Part shown: positions 52,215-60,478 of the stretch, one piece after another | Layout of the letters: each line of letters opens with the position of its first letter | Position numbering within the stretch: the first letter of the stretch is position 1 | Origin: Streptomyces umbrinus | GTDB taxonomy: Bacteria > Actinomycetota > Actinomycetes > Streptomycetales > Streptomycetaceae | DNA: 64,000 nucleotides | Assembly: GCF_030817415.1 (NCBI RefSeq) | Contig: NZ_JAUSZI010000002.1 | Span: 1 to 64,000, forward strand | Direction: 5' to 3' | Notes under the pieces: generated by a model | What the model was told of the DNA's origin: nothing | The model's input: the letters and a program-made list of their open reading frames with translations, nothing else | Database searches by the model: none | Made by a program: the position numbers and the translations under genes

Positions 52215-53068
52215 GGGTGGGATGATCTTGGCATGGCTGGTGTGATCACGGCGTCGGAGCCGTCCTGGATAGCGCCGTTCGCAGGGCTGAGCCCGCGCTG
52301 CTTCGGGAAGTTGGTGACCGCGCTGCGCCGCGAAGGTGTCGACAAGGTGCGGCGGGGGCGGCCGTGGGGCCTATCCCTGGAGAACCGCGTGCTACTGGTG
52401 ACCACTTACTGGCGCACGAACTTGACGCTGCGCCAGCTGGCCCCGCTGTTCGGCATCTCGAAGTCCGCGGCCGACCGCATCATCGACCATCTCGGGCCGT
52501 CGCTCGCACTCCGGGCCCGCAGACGGTTCCGCAAGGGCACGGTGCTCATCGTGGACGGCACCCTCGTCCCTACCCGCGACCACACGATCGCCGAACAGTC
52601 CAAAAATTACCGGTACTCCACCAACCACCAGGTCGTCATCGATGCCGACACCCGTCGGGTCGTCGTGGTCGGCGAGCCCCTGCCCGGCAACCGTAACGAC
52701 TGCAAGGCGTGGGAGGAATCCGGCGCGCGAGCCGCCGTGGGCAAGACCCTGACGATGGCCGACGGCGGCTATCCAGGCACCGGACTTCTCATGCCTCACC
52801 GCCGCACCCCAGGCGAGGAGTTGTCCGAGTGGAAGCAGGAGCACAACCGCTCGCACAAACAGGTTCGCGCCCGCGTCGAGCATGTCTTCGCTCGCATGAA
52901 GACCTGGAAGGTCCTCCGCGACTGCCGCCTCAAAGGCGACGGCGTTCACCACGCGATGCTCGGCATTGCCCGCCTGCACAACCTCAGCCTCGTCGGATAG
53001 CAGGCCAGACACACAGTGACCAGTCACGTTCAGCCCGACCCAAAGATCAATTACGGGACAACCCTTAG
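52215..53068. mobile_element. IS5-like insertion sequence, copy B (left end missing)
   Basis: Right end TTACGGGACAACCCTTAG (53051-53068) matches copy A. Similarity to copy A on the left starts only at GATGATCTTGG (about 52220), so the left terminal repeat has been lost. The transposase is intact. Confidence 0.82.
52233..53000 (+). CDS. IS5-like transposase (copy B)
   Basis: 255 residues from ATG 52233, very similar to the protein at 10468: the HTH NLTLRQLAPLFGISKSAADR, VLIVDGTLVP, MADGGYPGTG and RARVEHVFARMKTWK. Because one end of the element is absent it cannot move in cis as a unit but could act on copy A. Confidence 0.9.
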   Translation: MAGVITASEPSWIAPFAGLSPRCFGKLVTALRREGVDKVRRGRPWGLSLENRVLLVTTYWRTNLTLRQLAPLFGISKSAADRIIDHLGPSLALRARRRFRKGTVLIVDGTLVPTRDHTIAEQSKNYRYSTNHQVVIDADTRRVVVVGEPLPGNRNDCKAWEESGARAAVGKTLTMADGGYPGTGLLMPHRRTPGEELSEWKQEHNRSHKQVRARVEHVFARMKTWKVLRDCRLKGDGVHHAMLGIARLHNLSLVG

Positions 53069-53085
53069 TCCTCTGGTGTTGGCTG

Positions 53086-53268
53086 TCAGGACCCGCTCGA
53101 ACGCTTCCTCTGCACGTAGACGGCCTCTTCCGGGTGTGTGGCAGTGCGGATCTCCTCCCATGCAGTGTCGTGGTCCATGCCCGTCGTCTTAGCGAGGCGG
53201 CGAGCCTGCCACGACGTGATAGGGGAATAGAGCCAGCGCTTCCGCCGAAGGTCTTGAGGGTTCGTCAT
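53086..53268 (-). CDS. Small hypothetical protein
   Basis: 60 residues from ATG 53268 (another ATG at 53277 adds three). MTNPQDLRRKRWLYSPITSWQ...KTTGMDHDTAWEEIRTATHP: basic N-terminus, helical C-terminus. Plausible but unrecognised. Divergent from the partition locus. Confidence 0.45.
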   Translation of the reverse strand: MTNPQDLRRKRWLYSPITSWQARRLAKTTGMDHDTAWEEIRTATHPEEAVYVQRKRSSGS

Positions 53269-53536
53269 GCAGGGCATCTTCCCGCTTACCCAATCGAGCA
53301 AGAATGATCTTGGCAAGGTGTGGGCAAAACCGGCCATCAGTTGCGCCCCCTCCCCCGGTGCTGGCCTTGAATCCTGGACTGCTGGTCGATCCGGCCCCCT
53401 GAGTGCACAAATGGCCCGTACCCCCGGCGAGTTCGCCGGGGGTACGGGCCGGCCGCGCGTCGCCGCGGCGGCCAGTCCCTGAAGCGGCGACTGCTCGATC
53501 GAACGCGAGGATCTCTTCGGGCGTGCCCGAACGTGT
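53269..53536. other. Gap with large palindrome before parA
   Basis: No gene. It contains an 18-bp-arm palindrome at 53411-53448. The natural start and P-loop of the parA gene should lie in this direction but are missing. Confidence 0.45.
53411..53448. terminator. Long palindrome, terminator or operator
   Basis: Perfect 18-bp arms, GGCCCGTACCCCCGGCGA (53411-53428) and complement (53431-53448), separated by two bases. The two-base centre suggests either a strong terminator of transcription entering from the left or a dimer binding site. Confidence 0.6.
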
Positions 53537-54274
53537 GTGAGAAGCCCGGAGATCCCTGAGACTGCTCGGATGTTCTGTCTCAACGAACCGAGTCGCGTAC
53601 CGATCCGTTATCCCCTGCTCGACATCGACAGCGCGAGCCTGGCCAAGCACATGCTGGGAGAGGCCAAGGGAGAGCTGGACGAGTTGCTCGTGCCGATAAA
53701 GGGCGGTGACTTCGAGGAGCATCTCTGGCTCCTGCCGGCCTGCAAGGACGCGTTCCTCCTCGATGCGAAGCTCGCGACCAGCCGGTCCGTACGCATCAAG
53801 GAAACAGCGCTGGAGAAGGCCCTCGAACCACTGGAACAGGACTTCGACTACATCGTCGTCGACTGCCCCCCGAGCCTTGGCTACGCCATGGACACCGCGC
53901 TGTACTACTGCCGCACCCGCGAGAACGAGGAAGCCAGCACGTCCGGCATCGTGATCCCGGTCCTGGCCGAGGACTCCTCCGCCGACGCCTACGACATGCT
54001 CTATGAGCAGATCCAGGACCTCACCGAGGACTTGAACGTCCTCATCGCGATGCTGGGCTTCGTGGTCAACATGTACGACAGCCGCAAGGGCTACGTCGCC
54101 ACGTCCTCCCTCGACGAGTGGAAAAACATCGGCGACCCGCCTGTCCTTGCTGTCGTTCCCGAACTCAAGGACCAGCGAGAGGCCGTCCGCGTGAAACAAC
54201 CGCTGCTCGTGCACGCGCCCTACGGCGACCAGGCAGATGTAATGCGGACCGTGGCCCGGAGGATCAGCGCATGA
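53537..54274 (+). pseudogene. parA: ParA-like ATPase, N-terminus with P-loop missing
   Basis: 245 residues. Present are the Walker B region (FDYIVVDCPPSLGYAMDTAL), the later IVIPVLAEDSSADAYD and MLGFVVNMYDSRK segments, and the C-terminal VVPELKDQREAVRVKQPL, as in plasmid ParA proteins. The KGGVGKT P-loop and first 30-40 residues are not encoded; the first codons (GTG 53537, MRSPEIPETARMF) look foreign. Without ATP binding it cannot partition DNA in the usual way. Stop TGA overlaps the parB start (ATGA). Confidence 0.72.
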
Positions 54275-55085
54275 GCGTCGCCGACAAGCTGGGCACTGGA
54301 TCGTCATTCGGCCAGGTGCCCCGAGGCCGCAGTGCCCGCGGCCGCGCCAAGGCAGTCACTCAAGGCGACGTGCCTGCCTACGAACTCGTGCGGCTGCATC
54401 TGACCGAGGTCTCCCCCACTCCCCTCAACCCCCGACGCAACTTCGGCACGGAAGAGGACCTGACCCGCTTCGGTGAAGAACTGCGGCAGGCACAGCTGGC
54501 CGCGTGCGTGGCCGTGACGCGCGACGCCTACCTGACGCTGTGGCCCGACCATGAAGAGCGGATCGGCCCAGTACGGCACGTCCTGGTCAACGGCGAGCGC
54601 CGCTACCGCAGCGGAGTCCACGTCGGGTTGGAGGCATTGGACTTCGTTGCCCGGGACGACCTCGCCTCCTCCCGCGAGGAGTTCATCAACCACCTGCTCA
54701 AGGAAAACCTCGACCGCGAGGACTTCGACGTCATAGAGCGGGCCCGCGGTGTGCAACAGCTCGTCGACATCTGCGCTGAGAAGTCGGAGCGCGGTGCTCG
54801 TTCCCGGGCCGCTGAGCAGCTGGGCAAAGACCGGTCCTGGGTGACGAACCAGCTCTCCCTGCTGGAGTTGCCGGAGGAACTGCAGGCGATGCTCAGCGCC
54901 GGGACGCTGCCGGAGCGCGATGGCCGGTCCCTCGCCCGTCATCTGAAGGACAATCCGGGCCTTGATGCAGCGGCTCTCCTGGACCATCTCGAGCTGGCGA
55001 AGATGGCAGCTCTCCAGGACAAGGAGCAGAAGCGGGCGCTTCTGGAAGCGGCGCGGGACACGCAGTCTGCCCCGCCGGATCTCCG

Positions 55086-55105
55086 TTGTTGTCCTCGGAC
55101 AACAA
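55086..55105. repeat. parS-like palindrome 1 (inside parB)
   Basis: TTGTTGTCCTCGGACAACAA, palindromic apart from the centre (T-C in place of G-C). Located in the parB linker, near the frameshift. Confidence 0.7.
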
Positions 55106-55154
55106 ACTCGAGGGGGAGGAGGCAGACGCTGCCGGGACGAAGCCATCCCCGAAG

Positions 55155-55174
55155 TTGTTGTCCGCGGACAACAA
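55155..55174. repeat. parS-like palindrome 2 (inside parB)
   Basis: TTGTTGTCCGCGGACAACAA, a perfect 20-bp palindrome, 69 bases (23 codons) from copy 1 and therefore in the same frame. Confidence 0.72.
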
Positions 55175-55614
55175 GCCAGCCGAACCGGCCGGCGCCAAGG
55201 GCGACAGCTCTGCCGCGGTGAAGCGTTCCGGGGCGTCGGGCGAGAAGACGCACGCAGAGACCTCTTCGCCACTGCCGGGTCAGCGAAATGACATGGTCTC
55301 CAACCCAGCGGACGCGGCAGAGCAGCAGGAAGGCCAGCCGAAGAAGCTTCCGTACGACGATCCGACGTACGTGGCCATGCATCTCGAGAAGAAGATGGAG
55401 CCTGCGGACTTCCTGGAAGCCGCGCTGTTGATGGCGGCGAGGTGCTGGGACAAGGCCGGCGCGGAGCCGTCCCTGGAGCTGCTGAAGGACCTGCTGCAGA
55501 CGGCGGCGCAACGCGATCCCGACTCGTTGCGTGCGCTGCTCGCGGAGCACGCAACGGACGTCTCAGCATCCTGACGCCAGGCGTCCTGGACGATGCGGTG
55601 CTCCACTGAAGCAC

Positions 55615-55664
55615 ACATGAGGGGGTGGTTTGTTGTCCGCGGACAACAAACCACCCCCTCATGT
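55615..55664. repeat. parS-like palindrome 3, within a perfect 50-bp palindrome
   Basis: The same 20-bp core is extended by GGTGG...CCACC and ACATGAGGGG arms to give a perfect 25 + 25 bp inverted repeat with no loop. It is 40 bases after the parB stop, so it may be both the terminator of the partition operon and the main centromere-like site. Confidence 0.8.
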
Positions 55665-55672
55665 ATGGCCGC

Positions 55673-55855
55673 CTACCCTCGCCGTCGACGGCCCGCAGGG
55701 TGTGGGATCGCGCGGGCGGTATCCGCGATGATGAACGTGTCCTTCATCGCCTGGTGCATGCGGCGAACGAGGCCCTCGTGCCCGCAGCGTCGCTTCTTCT
55801 TACAGCCCCACCCGCGGCGCCCACCGGCGTCGGAACGCCGGTGGGCGAACGTCAT
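55673..55855 (-). CDS. Possible small basic protein
   Basis: 60 residues with CKKKRRCGHEGLVRRMHQAM and AIPHPAGRRRRG. The frame is open and not antisense to another gene, but it overlaps the terminator of the hydrolase gene. Weak support. Confidence 0.25.
   Translation of the reverse strand: MTFAHRRSDAGGRRGWGCKKKRRCGHEGLVRRMHQAMKDTFIIADTARAIPHPAGRRRRG
55819..55846 (-). terminator. Hairpin terminator of the secreted hydrolase gene
   Basis: Perfect 12-bp stem (55819-55830 with 55835-55846, GCCCACCGGCGT) and a CGGA loop, 16 bases past the minus-strand stop at 55863. Confidence 0.8.
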
Positions 55856-55862
55856 GGAAGGC

Positions 55863-57311
55863 TCACGAGGCCGTGCAGGGCTGGATATCGACGAACTCGG
55901 TGTAGTGGTCGCGATAGGTCTCGGTGAACGTCAGAGGCGGACACAGTTGCGCGCGCCGGCGCATGTCGCCAGCGTCCTCCGGCAGGATGTAACGGGCCTT
56001 CTGGTAGTCGCGGACCTTGGCGGCGAAGGCCTGGGCGTAGGCCTTGTGGGTGCTGAAGCCGAGTTGCTGCAGGGTGCGCACGTTTTCATAACTGCCGACG
56101 AAGCCGGCGATGTAGCGCGCCTCGCCGAGTTCGACGAACGGCAGCCGTGGCACGCGCCGGCCGGTGCGGTCCTCGGTGATCGCGTTGCCGTTGGGGTCGC
56201 GGACGATGGTGCCGTCCTGGGTGCGCAGCTGCGTGCTCGTCGGCGGCGGCGAACCCTTACGGACCCAGCCATGCCCCTGGAGGAAATGCGCGTGCAGCGC
56301 GGGTACGAAGGAGGCCGGTGTCGTCCGCCTCACCGGGAACGGCAGATCCAGCGGCGCATCCAGCGGATCTGGGATATGCGGACTACCCGCGACGACGTAG
56401 AAGCGGTAGCGGTTCCGGGCGAGGCGTCGGTCGGTCAGGTTCGTGGAATCGTCAGCTTCTGAGTTCACGATGACGATCTTGCCGTCGAAGCGGTCGGCCG
56501 TTAGGTCGGCCTGGGGATCGAAACCCTCCGTGGTGACCGGCACGGCCAGGTCGAACACGCCGGCGGCGGCACCGGCATGGACCAGGCGGAGGATGGGATA
56601 CGAGCTGTCGGAGAAGCCCGTGACGTACTTCCGGGACACCTTGCCGACCATCGAGCGGCCGCCGGAGGAGAGCGCTTTGGCGAAGTCTGTGATGATCTCG
56701 TCGTCGACCCTCGCTCCGTCCTCCTCGATTCCTCCCTTGATGAACGTGCCGGAGATGGACGGGTCGAGGATGCGGTTGCCGAGCGTGCTCCAGCCGACGC
56801 CTGCGTGTACGAATCCACGGCGGAACAGGAAGTCCCTGCCGAGGTAGACGTCGAGCATGCCGAGGCCCGCCACGAAGTGCGGCGGCTCCACCACCATGGT
56901 GCCGTTGGAGCGGCGCGGTTCGGCCGGCGCGCTGATCCGGTAGGGCACCCGGAACCGTCCTGTGGACGTCCGCCCTTCGAACACACCGTCGTACTGGACG
57001 TAGCGGATGCCGCCGAACGACCCGAGGGGCGTGGTCCTAGGACGGCTGAGCCGGTCTCCGGTCCCGCCCTGCGGGGCATCGGCGGCGTCGTGGGGCGCCA
57101 CGAGCGACTGAGGGTGAAGGGGGGCGGCCTGGGCACCCGTTGCCGACAGGGCCGGCATCAGTGCCGCCAACAGCAGGGCCCACAGCCCGAGCCGCCTTCG
57201 GCGAAAGACCCCCGGCTGCGAGAAGGGGTGTGAATGAGCGGCCGGTCGGTCGGGAGGTGACCATCGCGGAAGCGTGACCGGGCCTTTGTATCGGAACCAC
57301 TGCCAGAACAT
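55863..57311 (-). CDS. Secreted alpha/beta hydrolase domain protein (Abhydrolase_10-like)
   Basis: 482 residues. N-terminal signal: a basic RRRRLGLWALLLAALMPALS, cleavage near TGAQA. The mature enzyme has FRVPYRISAP, FVAGLGMLDVYLGRDFLFRR, GFSDSSYPILRLVHAG with a probable Ser nucleophile (GFSDS), and HIPDPLDAPLDLPFP. This fits the PF20091-type alpha/beta hydrolase family, an uncharacterised group. The gene stands alone with its own terminator. Confidence 0.8.
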   Translation of the reverse strand: MFWQWFRYKGPVTLPRWSPPDRPAAHSHPFSQPGVFRRRRLGLWALLLAALMPALSATGAQAAPLHPQSLVAPHDAADAPQGGTGDRLSRPRTTPLGSFGGIRYVQYDGVFEGRTSTGRFRVPYRISAPAEPRRSNGTMVVEPPHFVAGLGMLDVYLGRDFLFRRGFVHAGVGWSTLGNRILDPSISGTFIKGGIEEDGARVDDEIITDFAKALSSGGRSMVGKVSRKYVTGFSDSSYPILRLVHAGAAAGVFDLAVPVTTEGFDPQADLTADRFDGKIVIVNSEADDSTNLTDRRLARNRYRFYVVAGSPHIPDPLDAPLDLPFPVRRTTPASFVPALHAHFLQGHGWVRKGSPPPTSTQLRTQDGTIVRDPNGNAITEDRTGRRVPRLPFVELGEARYIAGFVGSYENVRTLQQLGFSTHKAYAQAFAAKVRDYQKARYILPEDAGDMRRRAQLCPPLTFTETYRDHYTEFVDIQPCTAS

Positions 57312-57469
57312 CGGGTGCTCCTCCTTCTACGCCGGGAAGCACTCATCCGGTGCTCTGGCGCTTGAGCCAGCCGACCACTCCCAGCCCGCCTCGGCCTTCC
57401 GGCGGGCCCAACGGAGCGAGCGGTTTGCGCTGGATGGGGGCGTGGCGTCCCCTCGACCTGCCTGCCCGG

Positions 57470-57618
57470 AGGACACCGTCACCTCGATCGCGAAGCTCCT
57501 CGGCGTCTCCAGGAACACGATCTACAACTACGTGCCCGAGCTGAAGGGCGGTCGCCTCGCACTCACCGAGGTGACCACTACGCCGGAACTGCCCCGACCT
57601 GCCAGGTCCGAGAACTGA
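57470..57618 (+). pseudogene. C-terminal tail of a serine recombinase
   Basis: TSIAKLLGVSRNTIYNYVPEL is the final helix-turn-helix of resolvases, followed by a short unrelated tail. The catalytic domain is missing; an ORF beginning at 57274 runs into it without any family similarity. Confidence 0.6.
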
Positions 57619-58084
57619 TCACCGTCGTTTGCGGCTGGTGACACGGTTCTTACCGGCACCCCGAGTGGGGTGCGGCGTCCATCCCCGAGGCCGTTGACCA
57701 GCTCAACGGCTGGTCGCTGGAGGCAGAGATGCGCCGTATCGCGAAGCGGCTGACTGCTGCCAGCCGGGCGGCTGCAGCAGCAGCATCGCCAGGCTGAGAC
57801 CACATCCAGCTGACAGTCGCGGCTCGGGCGGCGAGTACCGGGTCGATCGCCGGTGAAGGGCCGGCCTGGTTCTCGATGCAGGAGCGGGAGGTCAGAAATT
57901 TCTGACCTCCCAGCAGTGCGACTGACATCCGCCCCGACCGCGGCGTCCCCGCCATGGTCGGGGTTCGGAACGCCTGCAGCGTTCGCCGCTGCTGCGGGAT
58001 GCCGCAGGGCGGTGATCGGGATGATGCCGGTCTCGATGCCATCGAGACCCTCGCAGGTCTCGATCCCGTACAGGGTCATGGCAG
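57619..58084. other. Gene-free stretch with a relic tail and a palindrome
   Basis: At 57660-57797 the frame SIPEAVDQLNGWSLEAEMRR...RLTAASRAAAAAASPG then stop looks like the end of a lost plasmid gene. A perfect palindrome is at 57886-57911. Nothing else is supported. Confidence 0.45.
57886..57911. repeat. Perfect 26-bp palindrome
   Basis: GGGAGGTCAGAAA and its exact complement, without a loop. Intergenic. It may be a regulator-binding site; it resembles no Streptomyces element that can be named here. Confidence 0.65.
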
Positions 58085-58759
58085 TCACGCTGCTCCATCC
58101 CTGCCGGCAGCGGCCGTGAGGAGCGCGACGGCGTCGGCTTCGTACGGGTCGCAGTAGGCGAGGTGGTCGCTGACGTCGAACGGGGCGCCCTTCACGGTGA
58201 GCGTGAAGCCGGGCAGGACTGTGTCAGCCTTCCCCTCCAGGTGGGCGCTGAGGCGGTCGACGTCGGGGTCCGTGTGCCGGGCCTGGGTGTAAGGACCGAG
58301 GCGCAGCAGGATGTAGCCGCGGTTGTTCTTCCGTCGGGCTTCGACGTGGACGCCGTAGAGCGCCGGCGCCATGCCGACGTCGTCGGGGAGGTCCAGGCCC
58401 GCGGCGGCGTGGGTGAGCATCCGGTAGGCCGGGTTCCAGACTCCGAGGATCGCCTTCGTCTCGCAGCGCAGCCAGCCCTTGCGGGTGTAGCGGTGGGGGT
58501 AGGGCGTGTACGGGTAGTCGGGGTGTTCCAGGCAGACGGCGATGAGGTCCGGGCCGTGGTCGTCGCCGGGCCGGGGGAGGACGCGCTCGATGAACGGGCC
58601 GACCCTGACCGCGGCGTCCTGGTTGCAGCCCGGCGTCCAGCGCTGCGGATTCTTGCGGGCCGCAAGCAACGCACGGAACGCGTCGACGACCGCCTGGTCC
58701 TCAGGGGCGAGGGCCTCAGGCGGCGCGTGGCCGCAGCGGCGAAAGAAGGCGCGCTTCAT
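58085..58759 (-). CDS. Plasmid-type hypothetical protein
   Basis: 224 residues from ATG 58759, overlapping the upstream stop by ATGA. MKRAFFRRCGHAPPEALAPE..., then PYPHRYTRKGWLRCETKAIL and KNNRGYILLRLGPYTQARHT. Conserved-looking, well biased codons, cytoplasmic. No domain can be named with certainty. Confidence 0.6.
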   Translation of the reverse strand: MKRAFFRRCGHAPPEALAPEDQAVVDAFRALLAARKNPQRWTPGCNQDAAVRVGPFIERVLPRPGDDHGPDLIAVCLEHPDYPYTPYPHRYTRKGWLRCETKAILGVWNPAYRMLTHAAAGLDLPDDVGMAPALYGVHVEARRKNNRGYILLRLGPYTQARHTDPDVDRLSAHLEGKADTVLPGFTLTVKGAPFDVSDHLAYCDPYEADAVALLTAAAGRDGAA

Positions 58760-59490
58760 CGGGCGGGCTCCTGTTCGTGGAGGGGTGTGCTCGCGTCGGC
58801 GGCCGCCGCTTGGCTGGCGCTCCCTTCGAGTTCGGTGTGGCGCTGCTGGAGTTGGTCGATGGCCGTGTGGTCGGTCAACGCGGTCTGGATCAGGTCGCGC
58901 TGGTATTCCATGCCGGCGAAGAAACCGGCGTGGTAGCGGCACTGGTCCTGGGCTTCGGTGCAGGCCGGGCAGTCCTCCCAGTCCAGGGCGTCGTACGGCG
59001 CGGTCTCCGGTCCGGGACGCTCCGATGTCTGCCGGTGGGCGGCGGGGGAGTGAGGGCTGCTGTTGGTGAACAGGTCTTCGCGCCAGGTGGGCGGCATCTC
59101 GCTGAGGTAGGCGGCCAGGGCGGCCGCGATCTGCGGGTAGTGGTCGTAGAGCGATGCCCAGATCCGTGTGGCTTCGGTTTCCGGGTCGAACCGCGGAGTG
59201 AGTTCGTAGGCCTCGCGGTGTAGGTGCGGGTCTTCTCGGCGCTCTTCCCAGCCGTTGGTGTCGATCCCGGCTTCTATCGCCGCTCCCAGGATCTGGGGGT
59301 CGCTGAGGAATTCGGGGGCCAGTAGCGACGCGGCCAGGGTTTCGGCTGCGGCCCGGTCGCAGCGGGCGAGCGCGGCCACGGCCTGGTCGGTGAGGAAGGC
59401 CGTGCGCTGGGTCCAGATGTCGGCGTTGCTGTACGCGGTGGCCAGCATCCGGGTGCGCAGGCGTGTGAGTTGGGTGGTGCTGTCCGTCAT
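58756..59490 (-). CDS. Plasmid-type hypothetical protein
   Basis: 244 residues from ATG 59490, with AAGGAG 7 bases before it. A helical protein (LATAYSNADIWTQRTAFLTDQAV) with a CPACTEAQDQC motif and ending AADASTPLHEQEPAR. Co-transcribed with the following gene (stop/start overlap). Function unknown. Confidence 0.62.
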   Translation of the reverse strand: MTDSTTQLTRLRTRMLATAYSNADIWTQRTAFLTDQAVAALARCDRAAAETLAASLLAPEFLSDPQILGAAIEAGIDTNGWEERREDPHLHREAYELTPRFDPETEATRIWASLYDHYPQIAAALAAYLSEMPPTWREDLFTNSSPHSPAAHRQTSERPGPETAPYDALDWEDCPACTEAQDQCRYHAGFFAGMEYQRDLIQTALTDHTAIDQLQQRHTELEGSASQAAAADASTPLHEQEPAR

Positions 59491-59587
59491 GAAGGGTCTC
59501 CTTCGAGAAGGTGATGGCGGCCGCGGGGCCGGGGCGTGCTGCGGGGCGGCCGGAGCCGATGTCGACGGCCGCCCCGCAGGCATGGCT

Positions 59588-59620
59588 GTGCCCCGGCCCG
59601 ACGGAGCGGGGCCGGGGCAC
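59588..59620. terminator. Hairpin terminator
   Basis: Perfect 12-bp stem, 59588-59599 with 59609-59620 (GTGCCCCGGCCC), nine-base loop. It lies after the sliding-clamp remnant (minus strand) and before the 59490 gene, so it insulates that pair. Confidence 0.75.
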
Positions 59621-59634
59621 GGGTGTGGTGTTGG

Positions 59635-59712
59635 TCAGCCGGAGAGACGGACAGGCATGAGGAGGCAGCGCAGCGCGTCCTTTGAGGCTCCGTCGCTGTG
59701 CAGCACGGCGAG
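59635..59712 (-). pseudogene. Sliding clamp (DnaN-like) C-terminal remnant 1
   Basis: The frame AVLHSDGASKDALRCLLMPV RLSG then stop is the end of a DNA polymerase III beta subunit (xxLMPVRLxG). Nothing upstream belongs to it. A terminator follows, as for a once-complete gene. Confidence 0.65.
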
Positions 59713-59729
59713 CCCTGTCCGAGGGACCG

Positions 59730-59977
59730 TTCAGACGGTGGTGTTGGTGCGGGCGATGGTGTCGGCGAGGTGCAGCAGCGCCGCGGTGTTGCCGTGGATA
59801 GCCGTCGCGATCGCTTCGCCGCCGGCGTCGTTGAGGCGGTCGACGTTGAGGCCGTCCATCGCCCGGATTGCCTCCCGGCGGTAGTCGCGTGCGGGAGCGG
59901 GGAACGTGGGGGTCTGCCGGCGGGCGGCGGCTACGTCGGCAAGCGAGGTCAGCGGTGGCGGGTCTCCGTGCAGAGAT
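59730..59977 (-). CDS. Small hypothetical protein without a normal start
   Basis: About 80 residues: LADVAAARRQTPTFPAPARD...RLNDAGGEAIATAIHGNTAA...DTIARTNTTV. The upstream stop (TAA at about 59978) leaves no ATG or GTG before the body; an internal ATG gives 42 residues. It is likely truncated or starts at a rare codon. Confidence 0.4.
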
Positions 59978-60039
59978 TGTTACGCCCAGGTGTAACTATC
60001 TCCGCGCCCGCGTCTCGACGGCCGTCACCGAACGTGACG

Positions 60040-60071
60040 ACGCCCCGTCGTCCGGGTGGGCGACGGGGCGT
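60040..60071 (-). terminator. Hairpin terminator of the 60087 gene
   Basis: Perfect 11-bp stem, ACGCCCCGTCG (60040-60050) with its complement (60061-60071), ten-base loop, 16 bases beyond the minus-strand stop. Confidence 0.78.
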
Positions 60072-60086
60072 TGACGTGCGTCGTCT

Positions 60087-60428
60087 TCATCCGATGCGTC
60101 CGATGGTCCACGCCTCAACGGACGAAACCGGCGCACGGAAGAGCCCTCCCTTTGTGGGCATGGAGATGGTGCCGTGAAGCACTCGGCCGCCGCTGAGGTG
60201 GAGGTACTCCGTCGTGTCCAACGCCCCAGCCTCGGCCTTGAAGTCGTTGGCGAAGTCGGGGGAGTCGGATGATTCCAGCTCTTCGGCGATCGTTGTGAGC
60301 CATGCCCCGCGTGGTGCCAGCCTGCCCGTGATCAGCGACCCGCTGATGGTGATGGTGATGTCGAGAAAGACGCCGTTGTCGTTGACGCGCTTGACGAGGC
60401 GTTCGAGCAGCTTGTCGCTGTTGGTCAT
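60087..60428 (-). CDS. GvpU-like small protein
   Basis: 113 residues from ATG 60428: LLERLVKRVNDNGVFLDITI, ISGSLITGRLAPRGAWLTTI, TEYLHLSGGRVLHGTI. The start and SGSLITGRL block resemble gas vesicle accessory protein GvpU and its plasmid-borne Streptomyces relatives, although no gas-vesicle gene is present here. Own terminator. Probably a cytoplasmic protein; function not known. Confidence 0.5.
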   Translation of the reverse strand: MTNSDKLLERLVKRVNDNGVFLDITITISGSLITGRLAPRGAWLTTIAEELESSDSPDFANDFKAEAGALDTTEYLHLSGGRVLHGTISMPTKGGLFRAPVSSVEAWTIGRIG

Positions 60429-60478
60429 GTGGTGAACGTACTTGGGCTGAAGGGTGGGATGTGATGGGTTGCGGAAAG

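Larger units (their letters stand above)
54271..55574 (+). pseudogene. parB: ParB-type DNA-binding protein, frameshifted near codon 270
   Basis: From ATG 54271. N-terminal ParB/Srx domain (VSPTPLNPRRNFG, HVLVNGERRYRSGVHVGLEA, FINHLLKENLDREDFDVIER), then HTH (ARSRAAEQLGKDRSWVTNQL) and a linker. After about residue 268 the initial frame becomes low in sense and ends at 55221, while the frame 55086-55574 resumes with a good C-terminal domain (LPYDDPTYVAMHLEKK, SLELLKDLLQTAAQRDPDSL). One base change around 55060-55085 would join them. Two 20-bp palindromes lie in this linker region and read in frame in both frames. Confidence 0.72.
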
